This document shows positions 8,746 to 17,255 of a stretch of 64,000 nt of DNA, piece after piece; the first letter of the stretch is position 1; the number at the start of each line of letters is the position of its first letter. The stretch is from an uncultured Pelagibacteraceae bacterium (GTDB lineage Bacteria; Pseudomonadota; Alphaproteobacteria; Pelagibacterales; Pelagibacteraceae). A program made the translations under genes and the position numbers. The stretch covers positions 62,001 through 126,000 of the forward strand of contig CACPLR010000002.1 of NCBI GenBank assembly GCA_902634885.1, read 5' to 3'. A model generated the notes under the pieces. The model did not search any database. It was not told where the DNA came from and saw only the letters and a program-made list of their open reading frames with translations.

Positions 8746-10227
8746 TTACGTTATCAATGTTCTTTTAATTGCTTTCTGCCATCCAGAAATTAATTTTTTT
8801 CTATCAATGTTTTTCATTTTTGGAGAAAATTTTTTATCTAAAGACCAATTTTTTGAAATATCGTTTAAAGATTTGTAAACTCCAATTTTTAAACCTGCCA
8901 TAAAGGCTGCACCTAATGCAGTTGTTTCGTCAACTTTTGGTCTTAAAACTTTTACATTAATTATGTCTGATAAAAATTGTGAAAACCAATTATTTTTTAC
9001 CATACCTCCATCTACTCTAACTATTTTTGGACGAAGGCCATCATTTTTCATTGCTTCAAATAAATCATAAGTTTGATAACCAACAGACTCTACTGTTGCT
9101 CTTACAATTTCGCTTACTCCTGTGTCTCTTGTTAAACCACTTAAAACACCTCTAGATTTTGCATTCCAATATGGTGTTCCAAGGCCTGTAAAAGCTGGAA
9201 CGAGATAAACGCCATGATTATTTTTTAATTTTTTTATTATTTTTTCTGAGTCTGCTGCCTTTTTTAAAAATTTTATTTTATCTCTTAACCATTGAACGCC
9301 TGCACCTGCTATGAATATTGATCCTTCAAGTGCATATGTTGTTTTTCCATTAATTCTATATCCAATGGTCGTTAGTAATCTATTTTTGGAATAAATAATT
9401 TTACTTCCAGTATTAAGCAAAACAAATGCTCCAGTGCCATAAGTACTTTTTAATGATCCTGGTTCAAAACAACATTGTCCTATTGTTGCAGATTGTTGAT
9501 CTCCCACCATTCCAGTAACAGAATATGATTCTCCTGTAATTTTCGGGTCTGTATGACCAAAATCATCTGAACTATCTTTTACCTCAGGAAGTATATGACT
9601 CGGAATTTTTAAAATGTCTAATATTTGTTTGTCCCACTTATTTGTTGTTATATTAAATAGCATCGTCCTACTTGCATTTGTTGCGTCTGTGAAATGATTG
9701 GTTCCCCCTGTTAATCTCCAAAGTAAAAAACAATCTACTGTTCCAAATAATAATCTTTTTTGTTTAATAAGTTTTTTCGACTTTGGAACATTATCTATAA
9801 TCCATTTAATTTTTGTTGCTGAGAAATAAGCGTCAATTAACAAACCTGTTTTATTATAAATTAACGTTTCTTTTTTTTGTTTTATAAGTTTATTACAATA
9901 TTCAACTGCCCTTCTGTCTTGCCAGACTATTGCATTGTAAACAGCCTTCCCAGTGTGCTTATCCCAAAGAATTGTTGTTTCTCTTTGGTTTGTTATTCCA
10001 ATTGTTAAAATCTTTCCTTTAAGTGATTTACTTTTTTGAATAACTTTTTTTAAAACTATTTGAGTTGTAGACCAAATCTCTTCTGGATTGTGCTCTACCC
10101 ACCCATCTTTTGGAAAGTATTGAGTAAACTCTAGCTGTGAAACAAAAACTGGTTTCCCTTTTAAATCAAATAAAATTGCTCTACTAGAGGTAGTACCTTG
10201 GTCAATAGATACAATAAATTTTCTCAT
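8746..10227 (-). CDS. glpK: Glycerol kinase
   Basis: Phosphorylates glycerol to sn-glycerol 3-phosphate in the cytoplasm, trapping it after uptake. The 493-aa FGGY-family protein has the N-terminal phosphate motif DQGTTSSRAILFD, the GlpK-typical ITNQRETT and VWQDRR blocks, and a C-terminal GGM-N-F segment. It is first in the minus-strand operon, with 98 nt to glpV, and is divergent from tmm. It supplies the substrate for the GpsA encoded at the operon end. Identification is confident. Confidence 0.95.
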   Translation of the reverse strand: MRKFIVSIDQGTTSSRAILFDLKGKPVFVSQLEFTQYFPKDGWVEHNPEEIWSTTQIVLKKVIQKSKSLKGKILTIGITNQRETTILWDKHTGKAVYNAIVWQDRRAVEYCNKLIKQKKETLIYNKTGLLIDAYFSATKIKWIIDNVPKSKKLIKQKRLLFGTVDCFLLWRLTGGTNHFTDATNASRTMLFNITTNKWDKQILDILKIPSHILPEVKDSSDDFGHTDPKITGESYSVTGMVGDQQSATIGQCCFEPGSLKSTYGTGAFVLLNTGSKIIYSKNRLLTTIGYRINGKTTYALEGSIFIAGAGVQWLRDKIKFLKKAADSEKIIKKLKNNHGVYLVPAFTGLGTPYWNAKSRGVLSGLTRDTGVSEIVRATVESVGYQTYDLFEAMKNDGLRPKIVRVDGGMVKNNWFSQFLSDIINVKVLRPKVDETTALGAAFMAGLKIGVYKSLNDISKNWSLDKKFSPKMKNIDRKKLISGWQKAIKRTLIT

Positions 10228-10363
10228 ATTTATTAATAGTCTAATATTTTTTTCTATTTATTAATATAAATTTTATTTCAAAGTTTAATTTATTTATGAT
10301 TTAATTTTTCATAATTTGTTAGTAGAATTATTTTATAAATTTTTATTAATTGGAGAATTTTAG
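10228..10363. promoter_or_regulatory. Divergent glpK/tmm promoter region
   Basis: A 136-nt, extremely AT-rich interval between two divergently oriented genes, so it must hold promoters for both the glycerol operon and tmm. The only clear signal is a GGAG ribosome binding site about 11 nt before the tmm ATG. No operator or riboswitch fold is evident by eye. Confidence 0.5.
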
Positions 10364-11695
10364 ATGACAAAAGTAGCAATTATTGGTGCAGGTCCTTGTG
10401 GACTTTCAATATTAAGAGCATTTGAACATTTAGAAAAGAAGGGTGAAAAAATTCCGGAAATAGTTTGTTTTGATAAGCAAGAAGATTGGGGAGGACTTTG
10501 GAATTATAGTTGGAGGACTGGTTCTGATCAATATGGTGACCCTGTTCCTAACAGTATGTATAGGTATTTATGGTCAAATGGACCAAAAGAATGTTTAGAG
10601 TTTGCTGATTACTCTTTTGATGAACATTTTGGAAAACCTATTCCATCTTTTCCACCAAGAGCAGTTTTACAAGATTATATAATTGGAAGAGTAAGTAGGG
10701 GTAATTTAAAAAGTAAAATTAAATTTAACACTAGAGTGTTAAACACATTGTTTAAAAATGATAAATTTGAAGTAAGTTTTCAAGATAAGGTTAATGATAA
10801 AATACAAACTGATGCGTTTGATTATGTTGTAGTATCAACTGGTCATTTTTCAGTTCCATTTATACCTGAATACAAAGGTATGAAATCATTTCCAGGAAGA
10901 ATAATGCACTCGCATGATTTTAGAGATGCAGAAGAGTTCAGAGGTAAAAATGTTATTATATTAGGTAGTAGTTACTCTGCTGAAGATGTTGCTTTACAAT
11001 GTAATAAGTATGGAGCTAAAAGTGTAACTATAGGCTACAGACATAACCCAATGGGATTTAAATGGCCCAAGGGAATGAAAGAAGTCTTTTATCTAGATCG
11101 TCTTGAGGGAAAAAAAGCAATTTTTAAAGATGGTACGGAACAAGAAGCTGATGCTATAATTTTATGTACAGGATATCTTCACCATTTTCCTTTTTTAGAG
11201 GAAAGTCTTAAACTTAAAACTCACAACAGGCTTTATCCTCCAAAACTTTACAAAGGTGTTGTGTGGCAGGATAATCATAAACTTCTTTATCTTGGTATGC
11301 AGGACCAGTTTCATACTTTTAATATGTTTGATTGCCAAGCATGGTATGCAAGAGATGTGATAATGGGTAAAATTAAAATGCCAAGTGACAGTGAAATGGA
11401 TAGTGATATTAAAAAATGGGTTGATATGGAGGAAAAATTAGAAAATCCAGATCAAATGATCGATTTTCAAACAGAGTACACTAAAGAGCTTCATGAAATG
11501 AGTGATTATCCAAAAATTGATTTTGAATTAATTAGAGAACATTTTAAAGAATGGGAGCACCATAAAGTTGAAGATATTTTAACTTATAGAAATAAATCAT
11601 TTTCATCACCTGTTACAGGTTCTGTTGCACCAATTCATCATACACCCTGGGAAACAGCAATGGATGACTCTTTAAAAACGTTTTTAAACAAATAA
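10364..11695 (+). CDS. tmm: Trimethylamine monooxygenase (bacterial FMO)
   Basis: NADPH- and O2-dependent flavoprotein oxidising trimethylamine to trimethylamine N-oxide in the cytoplasm. The 443-aa protein has the FAD motif GAGPCG (8-13), the FMO fingerprint FPGRIMHSHDF (176-186, matching FxGxxxHxxxF) and an NADPH-binding segment GSSYSAED (201-208). Length and the block SNGPKE near residue 71 match characterised marine Tmm enzymes. It sits next to the TMAO transporter and demethylase genes, which supports TMA over other FMO substrates. Dimethylsulfide is also a known Tmm substrate. Confidence 0.96.
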   Translation: MTKVAIIGAGPCGLSILRAFEHLEKKGEKIPEIVCFDKQEDWGGLWNYSWRTGSDQYGDPVPNSMYRYLWSNGPKECLEFADYSFDEHFGKPIPSFPPRAVLQDYIIGRVSRGNLKSKIKFNTRVLNTLFKNDKFEVSFQDKVNDKIQTDAFDYVVVSTGHFSVPFIPEYKGMKSFPGRIMHSHDFRDAEEFRGKNVIILGSSYSAEDVALQCNKYGAKSVTIGYRHNPMGFKWPKGMKEVFYLDRLEGKKAIFKDGTEQEADAIILCTGYLHHFPFLEESLKLKTHNRLYPPKLYKGVVWQDNHKLLYLGMQDQFHTFNMFDCQAWYARDVIMGKIKMPSDSEMDSDIKKWVDMEEKLENPDQMIDFQTEYTKELHEMSDYPKIDFELIREHFKEWEHHKVEDILTYRNKSFSSPVTGSVAPIHHTPWETAMDDSLKTFLNK

Positions 11696-11716
11696 AAAAG
11701 TTTTTAGAACTAGTTA

Positions 11717-11890
11717 TTATGTTTGATTATTATCTTTTCTAAAAAAAGGAATTAGAAATACAAAACAGGCAAGTAAAAAAAATAAACTTCCAAACATTGC
11801 CCAAAAACTTCCAATACTTGATATTAAAAATCCTATTGCTGAAACTATAAACAATACCCATCCAATTAAGTTTATAGTCTGGTTTTTCAT
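11717..11890 (-). CDS. 57-aa two-helix membrane protein downstream of tmoW
   Basis: A small minus-strand frame translating to MKNQTINLIGWVLFIVSAIG and onward, 57 codons, with two hydrophobic helices (about 7-25 and 30-50) and a polar tail RKDNNQT. The ATG lies 8 nt after the tmoW stop, as expected for a translationally coupled last gene of the tmo operon. I recognise no family. The coherent membrane topology and tight spacing support a real gene; an accessory role in the transporter is a guess. Confidence 0.6.
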   Translation of the reverse strand: MKNQTINLIGWVLFIVSAIGFLISSIGSFWAMFGSLFFLLACFVFLIPFFRKDNNQT

Positions 11891-11898
11891 TTTTTTGA

Positions 11899-14052
11899 TT
11901 AATCTATACCTAGATGCTTTTTTCTTTTTCCAACGTAAGTTCTTATTAGATTGTCAAAAATCAAACCAATAAAGGCAACACATATTCCTAAAGTAAGACC
12001 TATCCCTGCTCCATTTTTATCTGATAAAGCTTTTAAAATATATTGCCCTAAATCTTCTGTTCCAATGAAGGCTCCAATAATTACCATGAATAATGCAAAA
12101 ACAATTGTTTGATTTAAACCAAGCATCATATGCGGGAAGGCTAGAGGAAATTCAATTTTTGTTAACCTTTGAAATTTATTTACACCTGACATAGTTGCAG
12201 CATCGTGTAATCCTGCAGGTACACTTCTTAAACCCTCAATTGTGTATCTTGTTGCAGGAATAGTTGCATAAACTATCACGGCAATTAATACTGATGTATC
12301 TGTAATACCAAATAACATCATAACTGGAATTAAATATACGAATGAGGGAAAAGTTTGAAAAATATCACAAACTCCCAACATAAACTTTGCTGAATTTTTG
12401 TTTTGAAAGCATAGAGTTCCAACAGTAAAACCAATTATACAAGATATAATTACACCAAATGTTGCCATATAAGTTGTAACTAAAGCTCTATCCCACCAAG
12501 GGCTCAGAGCAATAAACAACGTTAAGGCGCACACAACTAAAGCTGAACGAATTCCACCTATTAAATAACCTGCTCCTACTACTAGCACTAAAGTAGCAAC
12601 CGCTGGCATTCTTAAATATAAAGCTCTCATTGGTTGAAGAACTTCTTGAATTAACCATGTGTTAAAAGCTTTAATGTAAACAAAGAAAGTTTCAAAAATC
12701 CAATCAACTCCTTTGTTCCAAAAATCTGCAGTTGAAATTCCTTTATTATGTGGAACTTCAAATAAATAATTAAATCCTTCTTTAAAATAAAATGAACCTA
12801 TATAAGCTAATATAATTCCAACAATAAATGCACCACCAAAAAATATAAGGTTTTTATTTCTTTCATAAAAAGTTAAATTTCCGAAATAATCTATTTGCTT
12901 ATTTGCCCAAGCTAATGACATTTTATCTAATAGAATTGCAATCAAACTAATGCATAAACCCGCTTCTAATGCCAATCCAATATTTAATTGGTTAAGAGCA
13001 AGCAACAAATTAAAACCTAGTCCTTTTGCACCTATAAATGCTGAGATAACTGCCATTGAGAAGCACACCATGATAACCTGGTTCACTCCTATCAATATAT
13101 CTCTTCTTGCAGTTGGAATTAATACTTTGAACATTAATTGCCAATTAGTACAGCCGCTCATCCTACCGGCCTCGATAACTTCAGGAGGAATTGCTCTTAA
13201 ACCCAACAAAGTTAATAATATCATTGGTGGAATTGCAACTACCATAGTTATTATTACAGCTGCATGATCACCTACTCCGAAAAGCACAAGTGCAGGAACC
13301 AAAACAGCATATTGTGGCATAGTCTGCATAACTAGTAATATTGGATACAATGCTTTTTCAACTCGCTTACTTTTAAAGGCAGCGATACCTAAACCTAAAC
13401 CAAAAGCAAAAGACAATGGTGCAGCAACTAAAATAAAAGATAGTGTTTGCATTGACGGTTTCCACTGGCCAAAAATTGAAATGTAAACCATCGTCAATCC
13501 TGCAAATATAGCAAGACCTTTACCGCTCAATTTATATGAAAGGATTGCAAAACCTGCAGCTACAATAGTCCATGGTAAACCTGGAAGTTCTGCCCATGGA
13601 TATGCATCTATAAAATCCCAACTTGTAAATGCAACAATTGTTTCCAGGCCTCCTAATAAAATCTCTCTAATTAACTCAATTAAAAAAGTCATAAAAGCAG
13701 TTAAATTTCTGCTAATTTGTAGAAGTAAAGGTCGAGTTTTAAATTCTTGTGTATCTTCATTCCAAAACTCCATTGGCATCCATTCGTTCATTAAAAAGAA
13801 CAAAGAGTCATTAATCCAAATAGGGAGCCATCCAAGTAATGGTGGTAATCTCCAAAAAACATCAAATGCGTAATATCTTACTTCTTTGCCGAGAAATATG
13901 AATGTGCTTTGATTTGGATCTTTTACAAATTCTGCTTGGCCTCTAATAAATTTATAAGTCTCAGGAACCTCTATTGCAAAACATAATGCAAAAAATACAG
14001 CTAATAAAAACAACCATTGAAAAACTTTTGGATATTTTTTTATAATTTCCAT
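11899..14052 (-). CDS. tmoW: TMAO ABC transporter permease, two fused permease domains
   Basis: A 717-aa inner-membrane protein of the ProW/OpuAB class carrying two complete permease domains in tandem. Each has its own EAA loop (EAGRMSGCTNWQLMFKVLIP; DAATMSGVNKFQRL) and the AF(I)G(A/T)-x-x-LG motif. Usual ProW is about 300-350 aa, so the duplication makes a full channel in one chain, as described for TmoW-type TMAO importers. It is 3 nt downstream of tmoV. Substrate assignment comes from adjacency to tmm, tdm and tmoX. Confidence 0.9.
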   Translation of the reverse strand: MEIIKKYPKVFQWLFLLAVFFALCFAIEVPETYKFIRGQAEFVKDPNQSTFIFLGKEVRYYAFDVFWRLPPLLGWLPIWINDSLFFLMNEWMPMEFWNEDTQEFKTRPLLLQISRNLTAFMTFLIELIREILLGGLETIVAFTSWDFIDAYPWAELPGLPWTIVAAGFAILSYKLSGKGLAIFAGLTMVYISIFGQWKPSMQTLSFILVAAPLSFAFGLGLGIAAFKSKRVEKALYPILLVMQTMPQYAVLVPALVLFGVGDHAAVIITMVVAIPPMILLTLLGLRAIPPEVIEAGRMSGCTNWQLMFKVLIPTARRDILIGVNQVIMVCFSMAVISAFIGAKGLGFNLLLALNQLNIGLALEAGLCISLIAILLDKMSLAWANKQIDYFGNLTFYERNKNLIFFGGAFIVGIILAYIGSFYFKEGFNYLFEVPHNKGISTADFWNKGVDWIFETFFVYIKAFNTWLIQEVLQPMRALYLRMPAVATLVLVVGAGYLIGGIRSALVVCALTLFIALSPWWDRALVTTYMATFGVIISCIIGFTVGTLCFQNKNSAKFMLGVCDIFQTFPSFVYLIPVMMLFGITDTSVLIAVIVYATIPATRYTIEGLRSVPAGLHDAATMSGVNKFQRLTKIEFPLAFPHMMLGLNQTIVFALFMVIIGAFIGTEDLGQYILKALSDKNGAGIGLTLGICVAFIGLIFDNLIRTYVGKRKKHLGID

Positions 14053-14055
14053 AAA

Positions 14056-15084
14056 TTAATTATTATTTTTTCTTCCTCCGAATACCGTTTGGATAATCTT
14101 TGATGGATTTATAGATCCAACAACTTTATTGTCCCGATCAATAACTGAAACCGCTTTTTCTTGAGTAAGAATTTTTTCTGCAACATTTTCTATGATTTCA
14201 TCTTTTAGAACTTTTAAATCAGAGCTATCAGCATCTGATCTATCCATCACATCTTCAATAGTTAAGACTTTTTCTCTTGGCACTTCCTCTGTAAATTTTT
14301 TTACATACTCTGTAGCTGGATTTAGAACTATATTTGCAGGTGTATCTAATTGTTCAATAATCCCATCTTTCATAATTGCAATCCGATCTGCAAGCTTTAA
14401 GGCTTCATCAAAATCGTGTGTTATAAACATAATTGTTTTTTGTAGTTTTTCTTGAAGTCTTAAAAATTCATCCTGCATCTCTTTTCGTATCAAGGGATCT
14501 AATGCGGAAAATGGTTCATCTAAAAACCAAATATCAGGTTCAACTGCTAAAGATCTTGCAATACCTACTCTTTGTTGTTGTCCACCTGAAAGTTCTCTTG
14601 GAAAATAATTTTCTCTTCCATCAAGTCCAACAAGCTTGACCATATCCATTGCTTTGCTAATGCTATCTTCAGTTTTTATTCCCTTTATTTGTAAAGGAAA
14701 TGCAATATTCTCTACTACTGTTTTATGAGGTAGTAATGCAAAACTTTGAAACACCATTCCCATTTTATTTCTTCTAAGATTAATTAATTCTTTGTTATTT
14801 AATTTAAGTAGATCCTGACCCTCTATGAAAATTTTTCCACCTGTTGCTTCAGTCAATCTTGAAATACATCTTAATAATGTTGATTTACCAGATCCGGATA
14901 AACCCATCACAACAAGCATTTCTCCTTTGGAAACTTCAAAAGAAGCATCATTCACACCAACAATACATCCATTTTCTTGGAATGTTTTGGCATCTACGTT
15001 GCCATTTGCATCTTGAAGCATTTTTTGGGCATTAGAGCCAAAAATTTTATAAACATTTTCGCATTTTATAATAGCTTCTGACAT
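14056..15084 (-). CDS. tmoV: TMAO ABC transporter ATPase with C-terminal CBS-type region
   Basis: A 342-aa ProV/OpuAA-type ATPase. Walker A is GLSGSGKST, the signature LSGGQQQR, Walker B FLDEP and the switch THDF. After the ATPase core comes a roughly 70-residue CBS-like region (EKAVSVIDRDNKVVGSINPS), which in OpuA senses ionic strength. The N-terminal extension with FGSNAQKML is typical of quaternary-amine transporters. It is coupled to tmoW (3-nt gap). The family is certain; TMAO specificity is contextual. Confidence 0.92.
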   Translation of the reverse strand: MSEAIIKCENVYKIFGSNAQKMLQDANGNVDAKTFQENGCIVGVNDASFEVSKGEMLVVMGLSGSGKSTLLRCISRLTEATGGKIFIEGQDLLKLNNKELINLRRNKMGMVFQSFALLPHKTVVENIAFPLQIKGIKTEDSISKAMDMVKLVGLDGRENYFPRELSGGQQQRVGIARSLAVEPDIWFLDEPFSALDPLIRKEMQDEFLRLQEKLQKTIMFITHDFDEALKLADRIAIMKDGIIEQLDTPANIVLNPATEYVKKFTEEVPREKVLTIEDVMDRSDADSSDLKVLKDEIIENVAEKILTQEKAVSVIDRDNKVVGSINPSKIIQTVFGGRKNNN

Positions 15085-15146
15085 AATAAGATTAAATTAT
15101 ATGAAAATTAGTCAAAGTTAAATCGATATAATTATCCATCTCCTGA

Positions 15147-15692
15147 TTAAAAGTTTTTTATGTAATAAACTCTTGTATCAATCCCTGTACTTAAAAAGCT
15201 TAATGCCTCACCGCTAACTGTGATGCTCTCATCTACACCTACGTTATTTCCACTTACCGTAAAGCCTGCAAAACACTTGTTTTTCTCTGGGTCCCATTTA
15301 ACAAATGTTTCATCTATTTTATTTCCATTAATTGTATAAATCTCGTGTGCTCTAAAATTTAAAAAATTTGCACCCATAATTGCACGTTGTGGGATTAATT
15401 TTGTGGCATTACATACAGCTTCATATAATTCATCAGATAATTTATAATGATCTGTTCCTTCAAATGTTACCAAAATACCAGAGGGTAATTTTGATATTAA
15501 TGCACTCAATTTTTTTTCTTTTGCTATTCTCTCTTCTTCTAATTTCATTTTTTTGACTAATTCATCACCTTGACCGAAAATAGTGTTTAAAATTGCAAAT
15601 GAAATAATGATAATAATTGTAATAAAAATGAGACCTATTAATTGTTTTAAAGACTCTGGTAATGATCTAAATTTATTTGAATAAGTATTCAT
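15147..15692 (-). CDS. Membrane-anchored protein of unknown function in tmo operon
   Basis: 181 aa: a single N-terminal membrane helix (about 17-39), a short charged coiled-coil-like stretch (43-61, KKMKLEEERIAKEKK), then a soluble domain of about 115 residues containing two cysteines (in EAVCNATK and NKCFAGF) that could form a periplasmic disulfide. No family recognised. It lies 5 nt after the MORN gene and 62 nt before tmoV. The intact frame and tight spacing support a real gene; function unknown. Confidence 0.7.
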   Translation of the reverse strand: MNTYSNKFRSLPESLKQLIGLIFITIIIIISFAILNTIFGQGDELVKKMKLEEERIAKEKKLSALISKLPSGILVTFEGTDHYKLSDELYEAVCNATKLIPQRAIMGANFLNFRAHEIYTINGNKIDETFVKWDPEKNKCFAGFTVSGNNVGVDESITVSGEALSFLSTGIDTRVYYIKNF

Positions 15693-15697
15693 TTTAA

Positions 15698-16075
15698 TTA
15701 TTCTTCAAGTTTACCATTTTTCCAAATTCCTGATTTTTGTTTTCCATCTGACCAAGTAAATGTTCCTTGGCCATTCATAAATCCATTTTCCCACTCCCCC
15801 TCATATGTTGAACCATCTGGGAATGTTAATATTCCTTGGCCACTCCACATGCTATTTTTAAATTCACCTTTGTAAATATAACCATTTGGCCAAGTTTCTG
15901 TGCCTTGTCCTTGTTTTTTTGTTGCAACCCATTCACCTTCGTAAGTTGTTTTATCTGTGTAAATCCATTTACCAAAACCATTTTCACAGTCACCTTCTTT
16001 ACATCCTGTGCTTCGTGCAAAAACTACAGAACTAATCAAACAACTTATAAAAATGAAAATAAAATATTTTTTCAT
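15698..16075 (-). CDS. Secreted MORN-repeat protein
   Basis: 125 aa with a signal peptide (about 1-20) followed by four MORN-type repeats built on the pattern G(Q/F)G-x-x-x-(W/F)-x-(D/N)G-x-x-Y-x-G-x-(W/F). A Cys pair in GCKEGDCENG precedes the repeats. MORN repeats form beta-hairpin ladders that bind membranes or proteins; no catalytic residues are visible. It begins 30 nt after the tmoX terminator and 5 nt before the membrane-anchored gene. A role in the envelope near the transporter is possible but unproven. Confidence 0.8.
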   Translation of the reverse strand: MKKYFIFIFISCLISSVVFARSTGCKEGDCENGFGKWIYTDKTTYEGEWVATKKQGQGTETWPNGYIYKGEFKNSMWSGQGILTFPDGSTYEGEWENGFMNGQGTFTWSDGKQKSGIWKNGKLEE

Positions 16076-16100
16076 AATAATATTTTACACAAGATTAAAT

Positions 16101-16135
16101 AAAAAAAAATCCCCCCCAACTAAGTTGGGGGAGAT
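16101..16135 (-). terminator. Rho-independent terminator after tmoX
   Basis: On the minus strand, a stem of about 8 bp (CCCCCAAC/GTTGGGGG) with a 3-nt apex, extended by five more pairs past one mismatch, followed by a run of nine T. It lies about 20 nt after the tmoX stop and 26 nt before the next gene of the same strand. It probably ends most transcripts after the binding-protein gene, with readthrough or a separate promoter serving the downstream genes. Confidence 0.88.
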
Positions 16136-16156
16136 TTCAAAGTCTTAAAATTAACC

Positions 16157-17110
16157 TTAATGATCGTGTGTGAATTCTTCCCACACTTTCTTATTATCGG
16201 CTAACCATTTTTTAGCTGCATCTTCATGAGTCATTTTATCAATGTCAACTAAAGCTGCCATTGCTCCAATTTGGCTTGTAGAGAATGACATTTTTTTAAA
16301 TGTTGCTGCAGCTTTTGGATGAGTTTTTGGAAAATCTTCATGTGCTGCTTTTTTTAAATAACCATCTGGTGATCCACATTTTCCGTCTCCACCGTCCTCA
16401 GGTCTGCAACCTGCAGTGTATGGAGGGAAATCAATAAATGTGAAACCAGCACCATCAGTAAAGTTTGGTGTCCAGTTAAAGATTATAGTTCCTCTTCCTT
16501 CTTTTTCAGCTGCTGATAATTCAGCCCATAGTGCATCTGCACTTCCAGCAAATTTCACCCACCATAGATCTCCTAATCCAAGAGCATCAACTCTTTGAGG
16601 GATTAAGTCACCATGCCAAGTTTGTGGACCTTCTAACATTCTTCCTTTTCCATCTGGTGAGTCAGGAGTAGTAAAGTTTTTTGCACAATCTGGATTTTTT
16701 AAAGCTGTCCAATCTGGTAATCCTGGGCATAAACCTTTTTCTACAACCCAATTTGGATATCCCATATCTTCTAGCGTTCTTGCTTCATGGTCACCCATAT
16801 CTATCAAACCACCTTTATCTAAAGCAGTTGTGAATGATTTACCAAATGCAGATTCCCAAACTTCGTGTGATATAGTTACATCACCAATTCTTATAGACTC
16901 GTAAACAGCTTGTGAGTCTGCGTTAACGTATTTAACGTTATTACCCATACTTTCAAAAATACCACCAATAACGTAAGCCATAACAATTTGACTTGACCAG
17001 TTATGTGTTGGGATTACGATGGGCTTTTTACTATCTGCTGCATTAGATATTCCTGCAAAAGATACTGCTGAAATAACTACCGCTGATAGTAGAGATATTA
17101 TTTTTCTCAT
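16157..17110 (-). CDS. tmoX: TMAO ABC transporter periplasmic binding protein
   Basis: A 317-aa ProX/OpuAC-type binding protein for quaternary amines. I start it at the ATG at 17110 (MRKIISLLSAVVISAVSFAG), which has a signal peptide and a strong Shine-Dalgarno (AGGGGA); a longer frame from 17170 would place 20 extra residues before the signal peptide. Several tryptophans suitable for an aromatic cage are present (HNWSS, HEVWESA, QTWHGD, FNWTPNF), as TMAO and betaine binders need. It is divergent from tdm. The TMAO assignment comes from context with tmm and tdm; betaine-like ligands are an alternative. Confidence 0.92.
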   Translation of the reverse strand: MRKIISLLSAVVISAVSFAGISNAADSKKPIVIPTHNWSSQIVMAYVIGGIFESMGNNVKYVNADSQAVYESIRIGDVTISHEVWESAFGKSFTTALDKGGLIDMGDHEARTLEDMGYPNWVVEKGLCPGLPDWTALKNPDCAKNFTTPDSPDGKGRMLEGPQTWHGDLIPQRVDALGLGDLWWVKFAGSADALWAELSAAEKEGRGTIIFNWTPNFTDGAGFTFIDFPPYTAGCRPEDGGDGKCGSPDGYLKKAAHEDFPKTHPKAAATFKKMSFSTSQIGAMAALVDIDKMTHEDAAKKWLADNKKVWEEFTHDH

Positions 17111-17255
17111 TTGTTCCCCTTTCTTAATATTAAGTAATGAAAGTATCCTTAAATTAGGTGATATAGTCAATACGTGTTGATTATAATAAATATATATAAA
17201 TTTTATGACTACTGTTATTATACTTTATAATTAATAATGCAGTGACAATTAGTTT
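17111..17255. promoter_or_regulatory. Divergent tmoX/tdm promoter region with perfect -10 box
   Basis: A 145-nt AT-rich interval between divergent tmoX and tdm. A perfect TATAAT is at 17226-17231, 24 nt before the tdm ATG; no good -35 is found at standard spacing, so an activator may be needed. The tmoX side carries only a clear ribosome binding site. A winged-helix protein encoded just after tdm is a candidate regulator (inferred). Confidence 0.4.

Noticed and set aside
12950..13267. Plus-strand frame of 105 codons inside tmoW
   Set aside because: Fully antisense to a confident two-domain permease; composition is that of a reverse-frame shadow with no domain.
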